From Bradyrhizobium sp. G127 (GTDB lineage: Bacteria; Pseudomonadota; Alphaproteobacteria; Rhizobiales; Xanthobacteraceae): a stretch of DNA of 64,000 bases. Of the stretch, positions 8,186-16,276 are shown in pieces. Location of the stretch: positions 1,240,001 through 1,304,000 of the forward strand of contig NZ_JAKFGN010000002.1 of NCBI RefSeq assembly GCF_021502575.1. Reading direction: 5' to 3'. The stretch's first letter is position 1, and every line of letters begins with the position of its first letter. The notes beneath the pieces are model-generated. The model searched no databases. It was given only the letters and a program-made list of their open reading frames with translations, and was not told the DNA's origin. A program made the position numbers and the translations under genes.

Positions 8186-8464
8186 ATGATCCAGCACTCA
8201 GACACGGTCTTTCTTGAGGAACTCGGTCAGCGCGTTCTGACCGCACGCAGCCTCCGCGGCCTTTCCCGCAAAACATTGGCGCAGGCATCCGGCATTTCGG
8301 AGCGCTATATTGCGCTGCTTGAGGGCGGCAGGGGCAATATCTCCATTGTGTTGCTGCGCCGGGTCTCGAACGCGATGGCTATACCGCTGACCGAGCTCAT
8401 TCCAGCCGGCAAGCCGGTTCATCGATGGGTCGAAGCTGTCCCGCTCCACGCTCCGGCGAGCTGA
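8186..8464 (+). CDS. small XRE-family transcriptional regulator (BzdR/BoxR-like DNA-binding domain only)
   Basis: A 92-residue protein made almost entirely of one helix-turn-helix domain: LGQRVLTARSLRGLSRKTLA, then ASGISERYIALLEGG and GNISIVLLRRVSNAMAIPLTELI. This wording resembles the N-terminal domain of BzdR/BoxR-type repressors (benzoyl-CoA sensors), which normally continue into a shikimate-kinase-like sensor domain of about 170 residues. Here a stop follows the DNA-binding domain, and the next 156 bases show no kinase-like frame. It lies between ubiT and ubiD with a FixK/FNR box in front, so control of ubiquinone or anaerobic genes is plausible. The ligand, if any, is unknown. Confidence 0.8.
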   Translation: MIQHSDTVFLEELGQRVLTARSLRGLSRKTLAQASGISERYIALLEGGRGNISIVLLRRVSNAMAIPLTELIPAGKPVHRWVEAVPLHAPAS

Positions 8465-8620
8465 AAGCTCAGTTCGTATAGACACGGACCGCGGTGAACC
8501 GGCCACGGCTTCGCAGCCCATGAGCACTGGCCGCAAACATCAGCGACATGCCGTGCTTCAATCCTCCAGCAACGGCGAAGAGGAGTTTTTACAGATTCCA
8601 GGTTTCCGGAGAACATACCT
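8465..8620. other. intergenic stretch between the XRE gene and ubiD
   Basis: No gene is visible. I checked the frame continuing from the XRE stop for a shikimate-kinase remnant (a P-loop such as GxxGxGKS) and saw none. A ribosome site GGAGAA sits seven bases before the GTG start of ubiD. No FixK/FNR-type palindrome was found. Confidence 0.5.
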
Positions 8621-10150
8621 GTGCTGCGCCGTGATAAGCCCACTTTCACCAATCTGCGCAGCTTCCTGACCTGTCTCGAAGACAAAGGCCAGCTTCTCAG
8701 AATCCGTGAGCCGGTATCGGTCGTCCACGAGATGACTGAAATTCACCGGCGCGTTCTTCAGACCAACGGCCCGGCGCTGCTGTTTGAGGCACCAATAAAG
8801 GCCGACGGTATCGCGGCCGATATGCCTGTCCTCGTGAACCTGTTCGGCACCCGGGAACGCGTTGCCTGGGGGCTCGGCGTCAATCCCGAGCGGCTGCCAG
8901 ACCTTGGCGAAGCGCTCGCGGAATTAAGCGAGCCGCGTCCACCGCACAATTTCGCGGACGCGATGGCGAAACTGCCGCTGGCTCGCGGGATCATGGCGAT
9001 GCGCCCAAAGCATGTCGACACGCCGCCCGTACAGGACATCGTATGGCGCGGGGATTCGATCGATCTCACCCAGCTGCCGGTGCAGGTCTGCTGGCCCGAT
9101 GAGCCAGCACCGCTCATCACCTGGCCGATGGTCATCACCAGCCCACCCGATGACGAGACCGGCAACAACGCCAATGTTGGCGTCTACAGAATGCAGGTGA
9201 TCGGCCGAGACCGTGCGATCCTGCGCTGGCTCGCTCATCGCGGGGGCGCCCGCCATCACCACCAATGGAAGGCACGCGGCCTCGACATGCCGATCGCGAT
9301 CGCAATCGGCGCCGATCCCGCCGCCATTCTCGCCGCGGTACTTCCCCTGCCGGAGACGCTTTCGGAATTCCGCTTTGCCGGCCTCTTGCGCGGCGCACGC
9401 CTGCCGCTCGCACGCTGCGTCAGCGTGCCGTTGATGGTGCCTGCCGAAGCGGAAATCGTTATCGAAGGCACCGTCTCTGCTCACGAGACCGCCCCCGAAG
9501 GACCATTCGGCGATCACACCGGCTACTACAATGCCGTCGAGAATTTCCCTGTCATGCGCGTCACTGCAATCACGATGCGGCGACAGCCGATCTACCTTTC
9601 TACCTTCACGGGACGCCCGCCCGACGAGCCTTCGCGCATCGGCGAAGCCTTCAATGAACTCCTTGTGCCGCTGATGAAGAAGCGGCTTCCGGAGATCGTG
9701 GACCTGTGGCTCCCTCCCGAAGCCTGTTCGTACCGGATCGCAGTCGCATCCATCGCAAAACGCTATCCGGGACAGGCACGCCGCGTCATGCTTGCACTGT
9801 GGTCGATGTTGCCGCAGCTCACCTACACGAAATTCCTCGTTCTCGTCGATCCGGACATCGATGTGCGCAACTGGTCCGACGTGATGTGGGCCGTCGCGAC
9901 CCGCTCCGATCCCTCACGCGACCTCGTCATGTTGAACGACACGCCGATCGATTATCTCGATTTTGCCTCGCCCAAGCCGGGCCTCGGCGGCAAGCTCGGC
10001 ATCGACGCAACCACGAAACTGCCCCCCGAAACCGATCGAGAATGGGGACGGCTCCTCACCATGGATAGTGCCGTGGTCGAGCGCGTGGATGAACTCTGGC
10101 AGAAGCTCGGCCTTCCGCCGTCCGGGGCATCTGGAGATCGCGGGACATGA
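8621..10150 (+). CDS. ubiD: 4-hydroxy-3-polyprenylbenzoate decarboxylase
   Basis: UbiD removes the carboxyl group of 4-hydroxy-3-polyprenylbenzoate in ubiquinone synthesis, using prenylated FMN made by UbiX. The 509-residue protein is collinear with E. coli UbiD: LRWLAHRGGA, IGADPAAILAA, FAGLLRGA, HETAPEGPFGDHTGYYN (with the catalytic glutamates), TFTGRPPDEP, TPIDYLDFASP and TDREWGR. This points to the canonical ubiquinone enzyme rather than an aromatic-acid decarboxylase paralogue. It starts at GTG with GGAGAA seven bases upstream. Its stop overlaps the ATG of ubiX (ATGA), so the enzyme and its cofactor synthase are coupled. The reaction needs no oxygen, consistent with the ubiTUV neighbours. 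Confidence 0.94.
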   Translation: MLRRDKPTFTNLRSFLTCLEDKGQLLRIREPVSVVHEMTEIHRRVLQTNGPALLFEAPIKADGIAADMPVLVNLFGTRERVAWGLGVNPERLPDLGEALAELSEPRPPHNFADAMAKLPLARGIMAMRPKHVDTPPVQDIVWRGDSIDLTQLPVQVCWPDEPAPLITWPMVITSPPDDETGNNANVGVYRMQVIGRDRAILRWLAHRGGARHHHQWKARGLDMPIAIAIGADPAAILAAVLPLPETLSEFRFAGLLRGARLPLARCVSVPLMVPAEAEIVIEGTVSAHETAPEGPFGDHTGYYNAVENFPVMRVTAITMRRQPIYLSTFTGRPPDEPSRIGEAFNELLVPLMKKRLPEIVDLWLPPEACSYRIAVASIAKRYPGQARRVMLALWSMLPQLTYTKFLVLVDPDIDVRNWSDVMWAVATRSDPSRDLVMLNDTPIDYLDFASPKPGLGGKLGIDATTKLPPETDREWGRLLTMDSAVVERVDELWQKLGLPPSGASGDRGT

Positions 10151-10722
10151 GCGACCGCCCGCGAGTCGTGGTCGGCATCAGCGGCGCCTCGGGCGCGGCG
10201 CTCGGCGTGCGGGTCGTCGAATTGCTGGCGGAATCCGGCCAATGCGACGTCCATTTGGTGGTCACGCGCAACGCTGAGCGGACGCTGACGCACGAGATCG
10301 GACCAAATGCCCTTTCGGCGATCGCAGCCTTGGCTACGCGCCATCATCCGAGCGAAGACATCGGCGCGAGTATCGCCAGCGGCTCCTTTCGCACTTCGGG
10401 CATGATCGTGGTGCCCTGCTCGATCCGAACCTTGTCCGCTATCGCCAATAGTGCAGCGGACAATCTTCTGGTCCGGGCGGCGGACGTCCATCTCAAGGAA
10501 CGGCGCAAGCTGCTGCTGCTGGTAAGGGAAACGCCGCTGCACCTCGGCCATCTGCGAGCGATGACCACAGCAACGGAAATCGGCGCGATCATTGCCCCGC
10601 CGGTTCCGGCATTCTATCACCAGCCGAATTCGATGTCCGAGATGATCGACCATATCGCGCGCCGTGCGATCGATCTGCTCAACCTCGATCTCCGCATTCC
10701 GCTGCACGAATGGGAAGGCTGA
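10147..10722 (+). CDS. ubiX: flavin prenyltransferase UbiX
   Basis: UbiX attaches a dimethylallyl group to FMN to make the prenyl-FMN cofactor of UbiD. The 191-residue protein starts with the flavin-binding RVVVGISGASGAALGVR, then ASGSFRTSGMIVVPCS (the conserved serine/threonine region), NSAADNLLVRAADVHLKERR and REAPL-like RETPLHLGHLRAM, and ends with FYHQPNS. Length and motif order are normal. It overlaps ubiD by four bases. It converges with the sulfonate-type operon; the 37 bases between stops hold no clear terminator hairpin. Confidence 0.95.
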   Translation: MSDRPRVVVGISGASGAALGVRVVELLAESGQCDVHLVVTRNAERTLTHEIGPNALSAIAALATRHHPSEDIGASIASGSFRTSGMIVVPCSIRTLSAIANSAADNLLVRAADVHLKERRKLLLLVRETPLHLGHLRAMTTATEIGAIIAPPVPAFYHQPNSMSEMIDHIARRAIDLLNLDLRIPLHEWEG

Positions 10723-10759
10723 CGCCACTCAGCGGCAATCGCGGCGCAAGACGTGGCTT

Positions 10760-11860
10760 TCATTCCGCCGCAACGCCCCTGCGGCTCTGAATCTCGGCAA
10801 TCAGGCGGCGCGTCACCGGGATCAGTTCTCGGCCATACTCGATGGCATCGATCAAAGGGTCGAAGCCGCGAATGAGGAAATGGCTGACGCCGAGTTCGTA
10901 ATAGTCACGGAACACCTCGGCAACCTGCTCGGGTGTGCCGACAAGCGCCGTCGTATTGCTGTTGGCCCCGGTCAGCTTGGCGATTTCGGTCCATAGACGT
11001 TTGTCGATCCGCGATCCCTGCTCGGCCAGCGCCAGCAGCCGGCGTGCACCAGCCGTGGCATGACCATCGGCGGGCTTACGGTACCCGGTCACGTCCTGCA
11101 ATGCAGTCGCCCGTTCGAGAATGGCATGGGCCTTGGCCCACGCTTTCTCTTCAGTCTCGGCGAGGATTGGACGCACCGACAGGCTGAAGCGCGGGGTAGG
11201 ACGCCCGTGCTTCGCAGCAGCCGCGCGAACGCGCGACGTCACATCGCGGACCTGCGCATAGGATTCACCCCACAGCGCGAATGTATCCGCGTGCTTGCCT
11301 GCAACCTCAATGGCCGCGTCCGATCCTCCTCCGACAAAGATCGGAATGCCGTCAGGGCGATAGGGCTTGACCTGAGAAAACCCGTTCTGAACCTGATAAT
11401 ATTTTCCGCTGTAGCTGAATGGCTTGTCGCTGCTCCACTCAGCCTTGACGATGTCGAGAAATTCCCCGGTGCGGGCGTAACGCTCGTCCTTATCGTGCAC
11501 GAGATTGCCGTCCTGCTTCAGTTCCTCGGCGTTTCCACCGGTAATGACGTGAAGCGCGACACGGCCACGCCAGAGTTGGTCTATTGTCGCCAGTTGCCGC
11601 GCCAGCAAGGTCGGTGCGGTGAAGCCCGGCCGCTGCGCGATCAGGATATTCAGACGCTCAGTGACGCCGAGAACATGCTGACCGACCTGCAAGCTGTCGG
11701 GGCTTGTGGCATTGAACGCAAGCAAAACCCGGTCGAAGCCGGCATTCTCATGAGCCTTGGCGACGGTTTCGATATGGTCGCGGTTCACGACCGGTCCACT
11801 GCGCGGAATCGTCTCCGACGAATTGTTGTTGGTGACGAAGCCAATGAATTCGATGCTCAT
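10760..11860 (-). CDS. SsuD-like FMNH2-dependent monooxygenase (LLM class)
   Basis: A luciferase-like flavin monooxygenase of 366 residues, most like alkanesulfonate monooxygenase, which cleaves the C-S bond of sulfonates to release sulfite. Family blocks visible: FIGFVTNNNSSE at the start, RPGFTAPTLLARQLATIDQL, RVALHVITGGNAEEL, DERYARTGEFLDIVKAEW, GGGSDAAIEVAGKHADTFALWGE and FLIRGFDPLIDAIEYG. It is the last gene of the minus-strand operon headed by the binding protein at 15966. No flavin reductase gene is present here, so one elsewhere must supply FMNH2. The exact substrate (alkanesulfonate, sulfone or another) is open. Confidence 0.85.
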   Translation of the reverse strand: MSIEFIGFVTNNNSSETIPRSGPVVNRDHIETVAKAHENAGFDRVLLAFNATSPDSLQVGQHVLGVTERLNILIAQRPGFTAPTLLARQLATIDQLWRGRVALHVITGGNAEELKQDGNLVHDKDERYARTGEFLDIVKAEWSSDKPFSYSGKYYQVQNGFSQVKPYRPDGIPIFVGGGSDAAIEVAGKHADTFALWGESYAQVRDVTSRVRAAAAKHGRPTPRFSLSVRPILAETEEKAWAKAHAILERATALQDVTGYRKPADGHATAGARRLLALAEQGSRIDKRLWTEIAKLTGANSNTTALVGTPEQVAEVFRDYYELGVSHFLIRGFDPLIDAIEYGRELIPVTRRLIAEIQSRRGVAAE

Positions 11861-11895
11861 CGTGTCCCTCCTGTCAAAGATGTGAAAGCTACAAG

Positions 11896-13038
11896 TCAGA
11901 TGCCCAGCGCGGCGCGGCCCGCCGTGATCCGGGTGCTGTCATCCTGCGGCGTATGTACCCGGCCGCACAGCACGTCGCGATAATGACGCTCAAGCGGATT
12001 GGTCCGGCTCAGCCCATGATTGCTGCTCAACGACAGCGCGTCTTCAACAACGCTCACCGCGTTGTTCGTCACCATCAGTTTCACGATGGCTGCCTCGTTT
12101 GGCGTAACCGTTATGCCGTCATCGAAATCCCGGACGAAGGTCCGGATCAGCCGGGCATTGACCGCGAGCTTTGCATCGATGCCGCCTGCGATATCCTGCG
12201 CGCGCGGCAGCGTTGCGAGCGGCGCACCGAGGCTGGAAGGTGCACGAGTTTTCAGGAACTGAAGCAGCCAGTCCCGGGCAGCTTGCGCGACGCCGTCATA
12301 GACCGCCGCGGTCAGCACAGGATGAATTATCAGCGGAATCACATCCGGCTTCAGCCATTGCTCTGACTTGCGGACATCGATTTCGTGGTCGAGTGGAAAC
12401 AGTACGTCATCGAAGATGACGTCATGACTGCCGCTGGCGCGCAGACCGAGATGATCCCAGGTCTCGACGATCCGCGTCCCGGGCAGACCCGCAGGCACCA
12501 GAAAGATGCCGAGCCGAACATCCGGCTCGTCGGTCCTGGCCCAGACCAGATACCAACGCAGCACTGGGGCGCCAGTCGAATAGATCTTGCGACCAGTGAG
12601 CCGCCATCCCTCGGCCGTTCGCCGCGCCACCGTAGCCGGAAGCCCGCCCCGCGCGGGCGACCCCTGTTCCGGCTCGACGCGCAACGCGTTGATGAGGCCG
12701 ACCCCCCCGGTCGCGTCACGAACCAGTTTCTGCGCCAGATGACGCGGCCAGTTCTCGGTTCTCGCGATGATCAGGTGCTGGATGAAGTGCATCGCTAGGA
12801 TCAGCGCAACCGAAGGATCGGCCTTGCCAAGGACACGCAGGACGTCCGCCGTCTCGCGCATGCCGGCACCCGCGCCGCCGTGCGCCTTTGAGACCGTCAG
12901 CCCCAGCAATCCGGTTTTTGCGAGCTCACTGAAAACTCGCGGAGCGATCCGCCCCGTGCGATCGTTCTCGGCGCTGTCCGCAGCGAGATCCGCGGCGATC
13001 AGGCCGATCTTCTCAAGCAGCGTCGGCGTGGCATCCAT
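11896..13038 (-). CDS. acyl-CoA-dehydrogenase-fold flavoprotein, SfnB/DszC-like
   Basis: A 380-residue protein with the acyl-CoA dehydrogenase fold: the N-terminal helical part has GLLGLTVSKAHGGAGAG, the middle has LTGRKIYSTGAPVLRWYLVWART and the C-terminal helix bundle has SSNHGLSRTNPLERHYRDVLCGRVHTPQDD. The ending GLSRTNPLERHYRDVL is characteristic of the SfnB/DszC branch of flavin monooxygenases used for sulfur-compound oxidation, not of fatty-acid dehydrogenases, and the typical EGTSEI motif is absent. It sits between the ABC ATPase and the SsuD-like gene. A role in sulfur scavenging from an organosulfur compound is inferred from family and context. Confidence 0.8.
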   Translation of the reverse strand: MDATPTLLEKIGLIAADLAADSAENDRTGRIAPRVFSELAKTGLLGLTVSKAHGGAGAGMRETADVLRVLGKADPSVALILAMHFIQHLIIARTENWPRHLAQKLVRDATGGVGLINALRVEPEQGSPARGGLPATVARRTAEGWRLTGRKIYSTGAPVLRWYLVWARTDEPDVRLGIFLVPAGLPGTRIVETWDHLGLRASGSHDVIFDDVLFPLDHEIDVRKSEQWLKPDVIPLIIHPVLTAAVYDGVAQAARDWLLQFLKTRAPSSLGAPLATLPRAQDIAGGIDAKLAVNARLIRTFVRDFDDGITVTPNEAAIVKLMVTNNAVSVVEDALSLSSNHGLSRTNPLERHYRDVLCGRVHTPQDDSTRITAGRAALGI

Positions 13039-13062
13039 GTCCGTATTCCGTTGCTGTCGCGA

Positions 13063-13857
13063 TCACCAGGTTGCATCGAGGCCGAGCAATCCAAGGATCT
13101 GGCGCCGCAGATCCGCGAGATAGGGATCGCCGCGATGCCGCGGATACGCCCTGTCAACGGTGATGTCGGCTTTGAGGCTCGCGGGCCGGTCGCTGAACAC
13201 CAGCACGCGGTTGGCAAGGAACAGCGCCTCCTCGACATCGTGCGTCACCAGCAGCGTGGTGAAGCCGTTGCGCTGCCATAACGACACGATTTCAGTCTGC
13301 ATGCTGATGCGTGTGAGCGAATCCAGCTTGCCCAACGGTTCATCGAGGATCAGGATCTTCGGATCGTTAACCAGTGCGCGTGCCAGTGAGACACGCTGCG
13401 CCATGCCGCCCGACAGTTGATGCGGATAGGCATTGGCGAATTGGGAGAGGCCCACCAGTTGGATAGCCGCATCGACGCGGTGCCGCTCGCTCTTGATGAT
13501 GCCCTGCGCCTCGAGCCCGAGGGCGACGTTCTTCCACACCGTGCGCCAAGGGAACAACGTCGGATCTTGAAACACCACCACGCGCGACGGGTGCGGTCCG
13601 GTGATTGGATGGCCATCCTCCCGCAGATTTCCCGACCGTGGCGCTTCCAGCCCCGCGACCAGCCGCAGCAAGGTGGACTTTCCGCAACCGGACGGCCCCA
13701 GCAACGCGACAAATTCACCGGGGTTGGCCCGGAAGCTGACCTGGTTAAGGACGGGGAGGACAGCGCCATCGATGTCGAAGTGATGACTGACGTCATCAAT
13801 GTCCAGCGCGGCGCCCGCCGCCTGCACCTCCTGCGGCTTGTAAGCGAGCGCTACCAT
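13063..13857 (-). CDS. ABC transporter ATP-binding protein, sulfonate type
   Basis: The energising subunit of the importer encoded by the next two upstream genes. I start at ATG 13857, which overlaps the permease stop by seven bases, and not at the frame limit 13992, whose N-terminal part is out of family. The 264-residue product has Walker [11 protein letters not shown]-loop VVFQDPTLFPWRTVW, signature LSGGMAQR, Walker B ILILDEPLGKLD and LLVTHDVEEAL. This is the SsuB/TauB/NrtD pattern. Downstream are the two flavin enzymes of sulfur metabolism, which is the main reason to prefer a sulfonate over nitrate. Confidence 0.88.
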   Translation of the reverse strand: MVALAYKPQEVQAAGAALDIDDVSHHFDIDGAVLPVLNQVSFRANPGEFVALLGPSGCGKSTLLRLVAGLEAPRSGNLREDGHPITGPHPSRVVVFQDPTLFPWRTVWKNVALGLEAQGIIKSERHRVDAAIQLVGLSQFANAYPHQLSGGMAQRVSLARALVNDPKILILDEPLGKLDSLTRISMQTEIVSLWQRNGFTTLLVTHDVEEALFLANRVLVFSDRPASLKADITVDRAYPRHRGDPYLADLRRQILGLLGLDATW

Positions 13858-14891
13858 TTCACGACGCCCTTCTGCCAGATCAACAGCCAATCCCGCACCC
13901 GAAACAAAAGCGTGATCGCACCGGAGCATAACAGCGACATCACAATCAGAGCCGCGTACATGTTCGCGTAGGCCGCCCAGCCCTGCGCCCACTGCAGATA
14001 CCAGCCGAGCCCGGCCTTCACGCCGATCATCTCGGCGACGACGAGAACGGCGAAGGACGATCCAAGGCCCATGAAGAGACCGACGAAAACGTGCGGCAGC
14101 GCGGCGGGGATTGCCACTTTGAGCACAAGGAACGACGGCTTTGCGCCCAGCGTCCGCGCCACGTCATAGTAGGCATTACTGACGCTCGCTACGCCCGACC
14201 ACGTCAGCACCGTCACCGGAAACCCGGTGGCCAGCGCGATGAGGAATGTGCTCGCGCTCCAGCTCGACGGAAACGTGAAGAACGCGATCGGCAGCCAGGC
14301 CGTCGCCGGCAACGGGCCGATGAAGCGCAGCACCGGATGAACCCAATAGCCGACGGCTCGCGACCAGCCGATGGAGACCCCGGTGATGAATCCGATGAGC
14401 GCGCCGATGGCGTAGCCGCCGAGTTGCAACTTCACCGATGCAAAGACGCTGGCCCACAGCTTTGGCAGATCATCGGTATAGACTTCAACGATCGCCTGCG
14501 GCGGCGGAAAGAACGGCAGCGGCAGCCAGGCAAACTTCGCGGTCGCCACCTCCCACAGCGTCAGAAAAGCACCCAGCGCAAGCAGCCATGCCGCACGGCA
14601 GTTGACGCCCGTTCCAAGCTGGCCAAAGAAAGAGCCGCCGAGGGAAAGAGCGGCAATGACCGCCCCAATGACAAACGCCCCATAGGCAACGTTCTGCGTC
14701 TGAGACCAATCGCCGACGTCGGACCACGCCAAAACCGACGCGCCGAACGCAAACCACGCGATGCTCGCCGCGAGGCCGGTCCGGCTCGCCAGAATAGATG
14801 GAAAAGACACGAACGCGCGGCCACTGAACGCCGCGCCCTCCTCGACCGATTGCGGAATGGCAACCGCCTTAGACGCCGAAGACGTTGGCAT
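13851..14891 (-). CDS. ABC transporter permease, sulfonate type, with extra N-terminal membrane segments
   Basis: Inner-membrane permease. The C-terminal part carries the EAA-type loop in ARTLGAKPSFLVLKVAIPAALPHVFVGL and a six-helix SsuC-like core. The product (346 residues from ATG 14891) is about 80-90 residues longer than a usual SsuC because two additional hydrophobic segments precede the core (residues about 40-60 and 70-90), then the PLPFFPPPQAIVEVY motif that normally opens the family. The start overlaps the end of the binding-protein gene. The extra helices are a real feature of the frame; their role is unknown. Confidence 0.87.
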   Translation of the reverse strand: MPTSSASKAVAIPQSVEEGAAFSGRAFVSFPSILASRTGLAASIAWFAFGASVLAWSDVGDWSQTQNVAYGAFVIGAVIAALSLGGSFFGQLGTGVNCRAAWLLALGAFLTLWEVATAKFAWLPLPFFPPPQAIVEVYTDDLPKLWASVFASVKLQLGGYAIGALIGFITGVSIGWSRAVGYWVHPVLRFIGPLPATAWLPIAFFTFPSSWSASTFLIALATGFPVTVLTWSGVASVSNAYYDVARTLGAKPSFLVLKVAIPAALPHVFVGLFMGLGSSFAVLVVAEMIGVKAGLGWYLQWAQGWAAYANMYAALIVMSLLCSGAITLLFRVRDWLLIWQKGVVKW

Positions 14892-15966
14892 AGATCCGCT
14901 CCGCAAGCTTTGCCGTATCAGTGTTTGGCTTGAAGACCGAGACGAGTTTGAGATCGTCCGCGTAAACCTTCAGCTCGCGCTTCAGCGCATCGCCTACCGG
15001 GTGGTGATGATGGGTGTGATAACGGATCATGGCTTGCAGATCCTCCTCGGTCGCCGTCTTGGGCGCATAAGGCAGGAACGATTTCGCGGTTTTCTCCGGA
15101 TTCTGCGAAGCGAACATTGCCGCATCCAGCAGCGCCTGGGTGATGGCGCGCGCCACCAGCGGCTCCTCGCGAATGAGACTGCCGCGAAGACCAACGATGC
15201 AGCAGCTCACATCTTTATAAGGACCATCGAGATTGGAGCCGATTTCCTTGAACTCGCCGTCCTTGAGCCAAAGATAAGCGATCGGATCGGACGCAAGAAT
15301 GGCCTGCACCTCGCCCTTCTCCGCAGCCAGCCGCAGAAGATTGCCGGGATACGGCCGCCAATCGACATCCTTGTTGGGATCGATGCCGGCCTTCGCGAGC
15401 TGGATTGAAAAGAAGTTCTTGTCCGGCCCCGCGAGATCGCCGACCGCGACGACCTTGCCTTTGAGATCTGCCACACTCTTGATGTCCGACTTGGCCGGTG
15501 CCAGAGCGCGCAGGCAGCCGCCATGAGTACCAGCAGCGATCTTGACGTCGAAGCCTTGCTCCAGCGGCTTCAGCCAGCGCAGCGCCATGCCGACGCCGGC
15601 ATCGCTCTTTCCGGTGGCAATGGCTTCGAGCAACTGATCCGTCGATCCGCTGTAGTTGATCAGTTCGACGTCGAGATTCTGCTTCTGAAAGAAGCCATAG
15701 TCGATCGCCACGGGCAGCGGCGCGAGGCAGACGGCATTGGCGTTCCAGGAAAACTTCAGCTTGCGCGGCGCGCCGGTCAGCACCGGCGCATCTGATGCTG
15801 TCTTGCAGATCGGAAACTCGGAGAAATCGATGGCGCTGGGAGGCCGCGCGGGAAGCGCCTTCGCACCCAATACACCCAGCGGTGCAGCGAAAGCCGCGGC
15901 GGCGCCACCCTGCAGAAGGGACCGGCGATCCAGAATGAATTTTGATTTTCGCTCGTTCGTCGGCAT
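14869..15966 (-). CDS. ABC transporter substrate-binding protein, sulfonate/nitrate type, Tat-exported
   Basis: Periplasmic binding protein of 365 residues, first gene of the operon. The start at ATG 15966 is supported by GGAG six bases upstream and by the twin-arginine leader LDRRSLLQGGAAAAFAAPLG that follows; the frame extends further up without family similarity. The body has KFSWNANAVCLAPLPVAIDYGFF, ATGKSDAGVGMAL and DLKGKVVAVGDLAGPDKNFFS, as in SsuA/NrtA-like proteins. A striking HTHHHHP histidine run lies near the C terminus and could bind metal. Tat export suggests folding or cofactor binding before export. The substrate is likely an organosulfonate or related anion, by context. Confidence 0.85.
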   Translation of the reverse strand: MPTNERKSKFILDRRSLLQGGAAAAFAAPLGVLGAKALPARPPSAIDFSEFPICKTASDAPVLTGAPRKLKFSWNANAVCLAPLPVAIDYGFFQKQNLDVELINYSGSTDQLLEAIATGKSDAGVGMALRWLKPLEQGFDVKIAAGTHGGCLRALAPAKSDIKSVADLKGKVVAVGDLAGPDKNFFSIQLAKAGIDPNKDVDWRPYPGNLLRLAAEKGEVQAILASDPIAYLWLKDGEFKEIGSNLDGPYKDVSCCIVGLRGSLIREEPLVARAITQALLDAAMFASQNPEKTAKSFLPYAPKTATEEDLQAMIRYHTHHHHPVGDALKRELKVYADDLKLVSVFKPNTDTAKLAERIYANVFGV

Positions 15967-16276
15967 CCTGTTCTCCATCTGAAAAAGGGCAGCAATAGTC
16001 ATCGACGCGCGCTCTTGCGCCGCGCATCCTGCGAGGTCTCTACCCCTGAAAATCACTCATGCTCGCGCGCTTATTCGCGTGCTGATGCCGGAAAGATGCG
16101 GCCAGGCACCGCGCTGCGTCAATGAAATGGAATTTCGAATGTGGGCCATGACAACAGGATTTAGTCCCTCAGACGGCTTGTCGAGAGACCACCCATTTCA
16201 GCGAAGAAGGAGTATGTTATGCGGGATGCGAGTAAGAGAATATTTTGTTCGGCAGTGTTCCCGCACTTCGCTTCGC
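15967..16276. other. promoter region of the sulfonate-type operon
   Basis: About 310 bases without a convincing gene, between the 3' end of the glycerol-dehydrogenase-like gene and the binding-protein start. It holds a small inverted repeat GAAAT-GGA-ATTTC at 16124-16136. I see no strong sigma-70 promoter, riboswitch or terminator hairpin. It must carry the promoter of the five-gene operon and perhaps a sulfur-status (CysB/Cbl-like) site, which I cannot identify by eye. Confidence 0.4.

Noticed and set aside
8186-8464. XRE protein as antitoxin of a toxin-antitoxin pair
   Set aside because: No small toxin-like frame is adjacent; the sequence is closer to BzdR/BoxR domains.
10723-10759. Terminator between convergent ubiX and the SsuD-like gene
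   Set aside because: No stem longer than a few bases and no T-run.
11060-11983. A 307-codon plus-strand frame opposite the SsuD-like gene
   Set aside because: No recognisable domain and it crosses the gap between two well-supported minus-strand genes.
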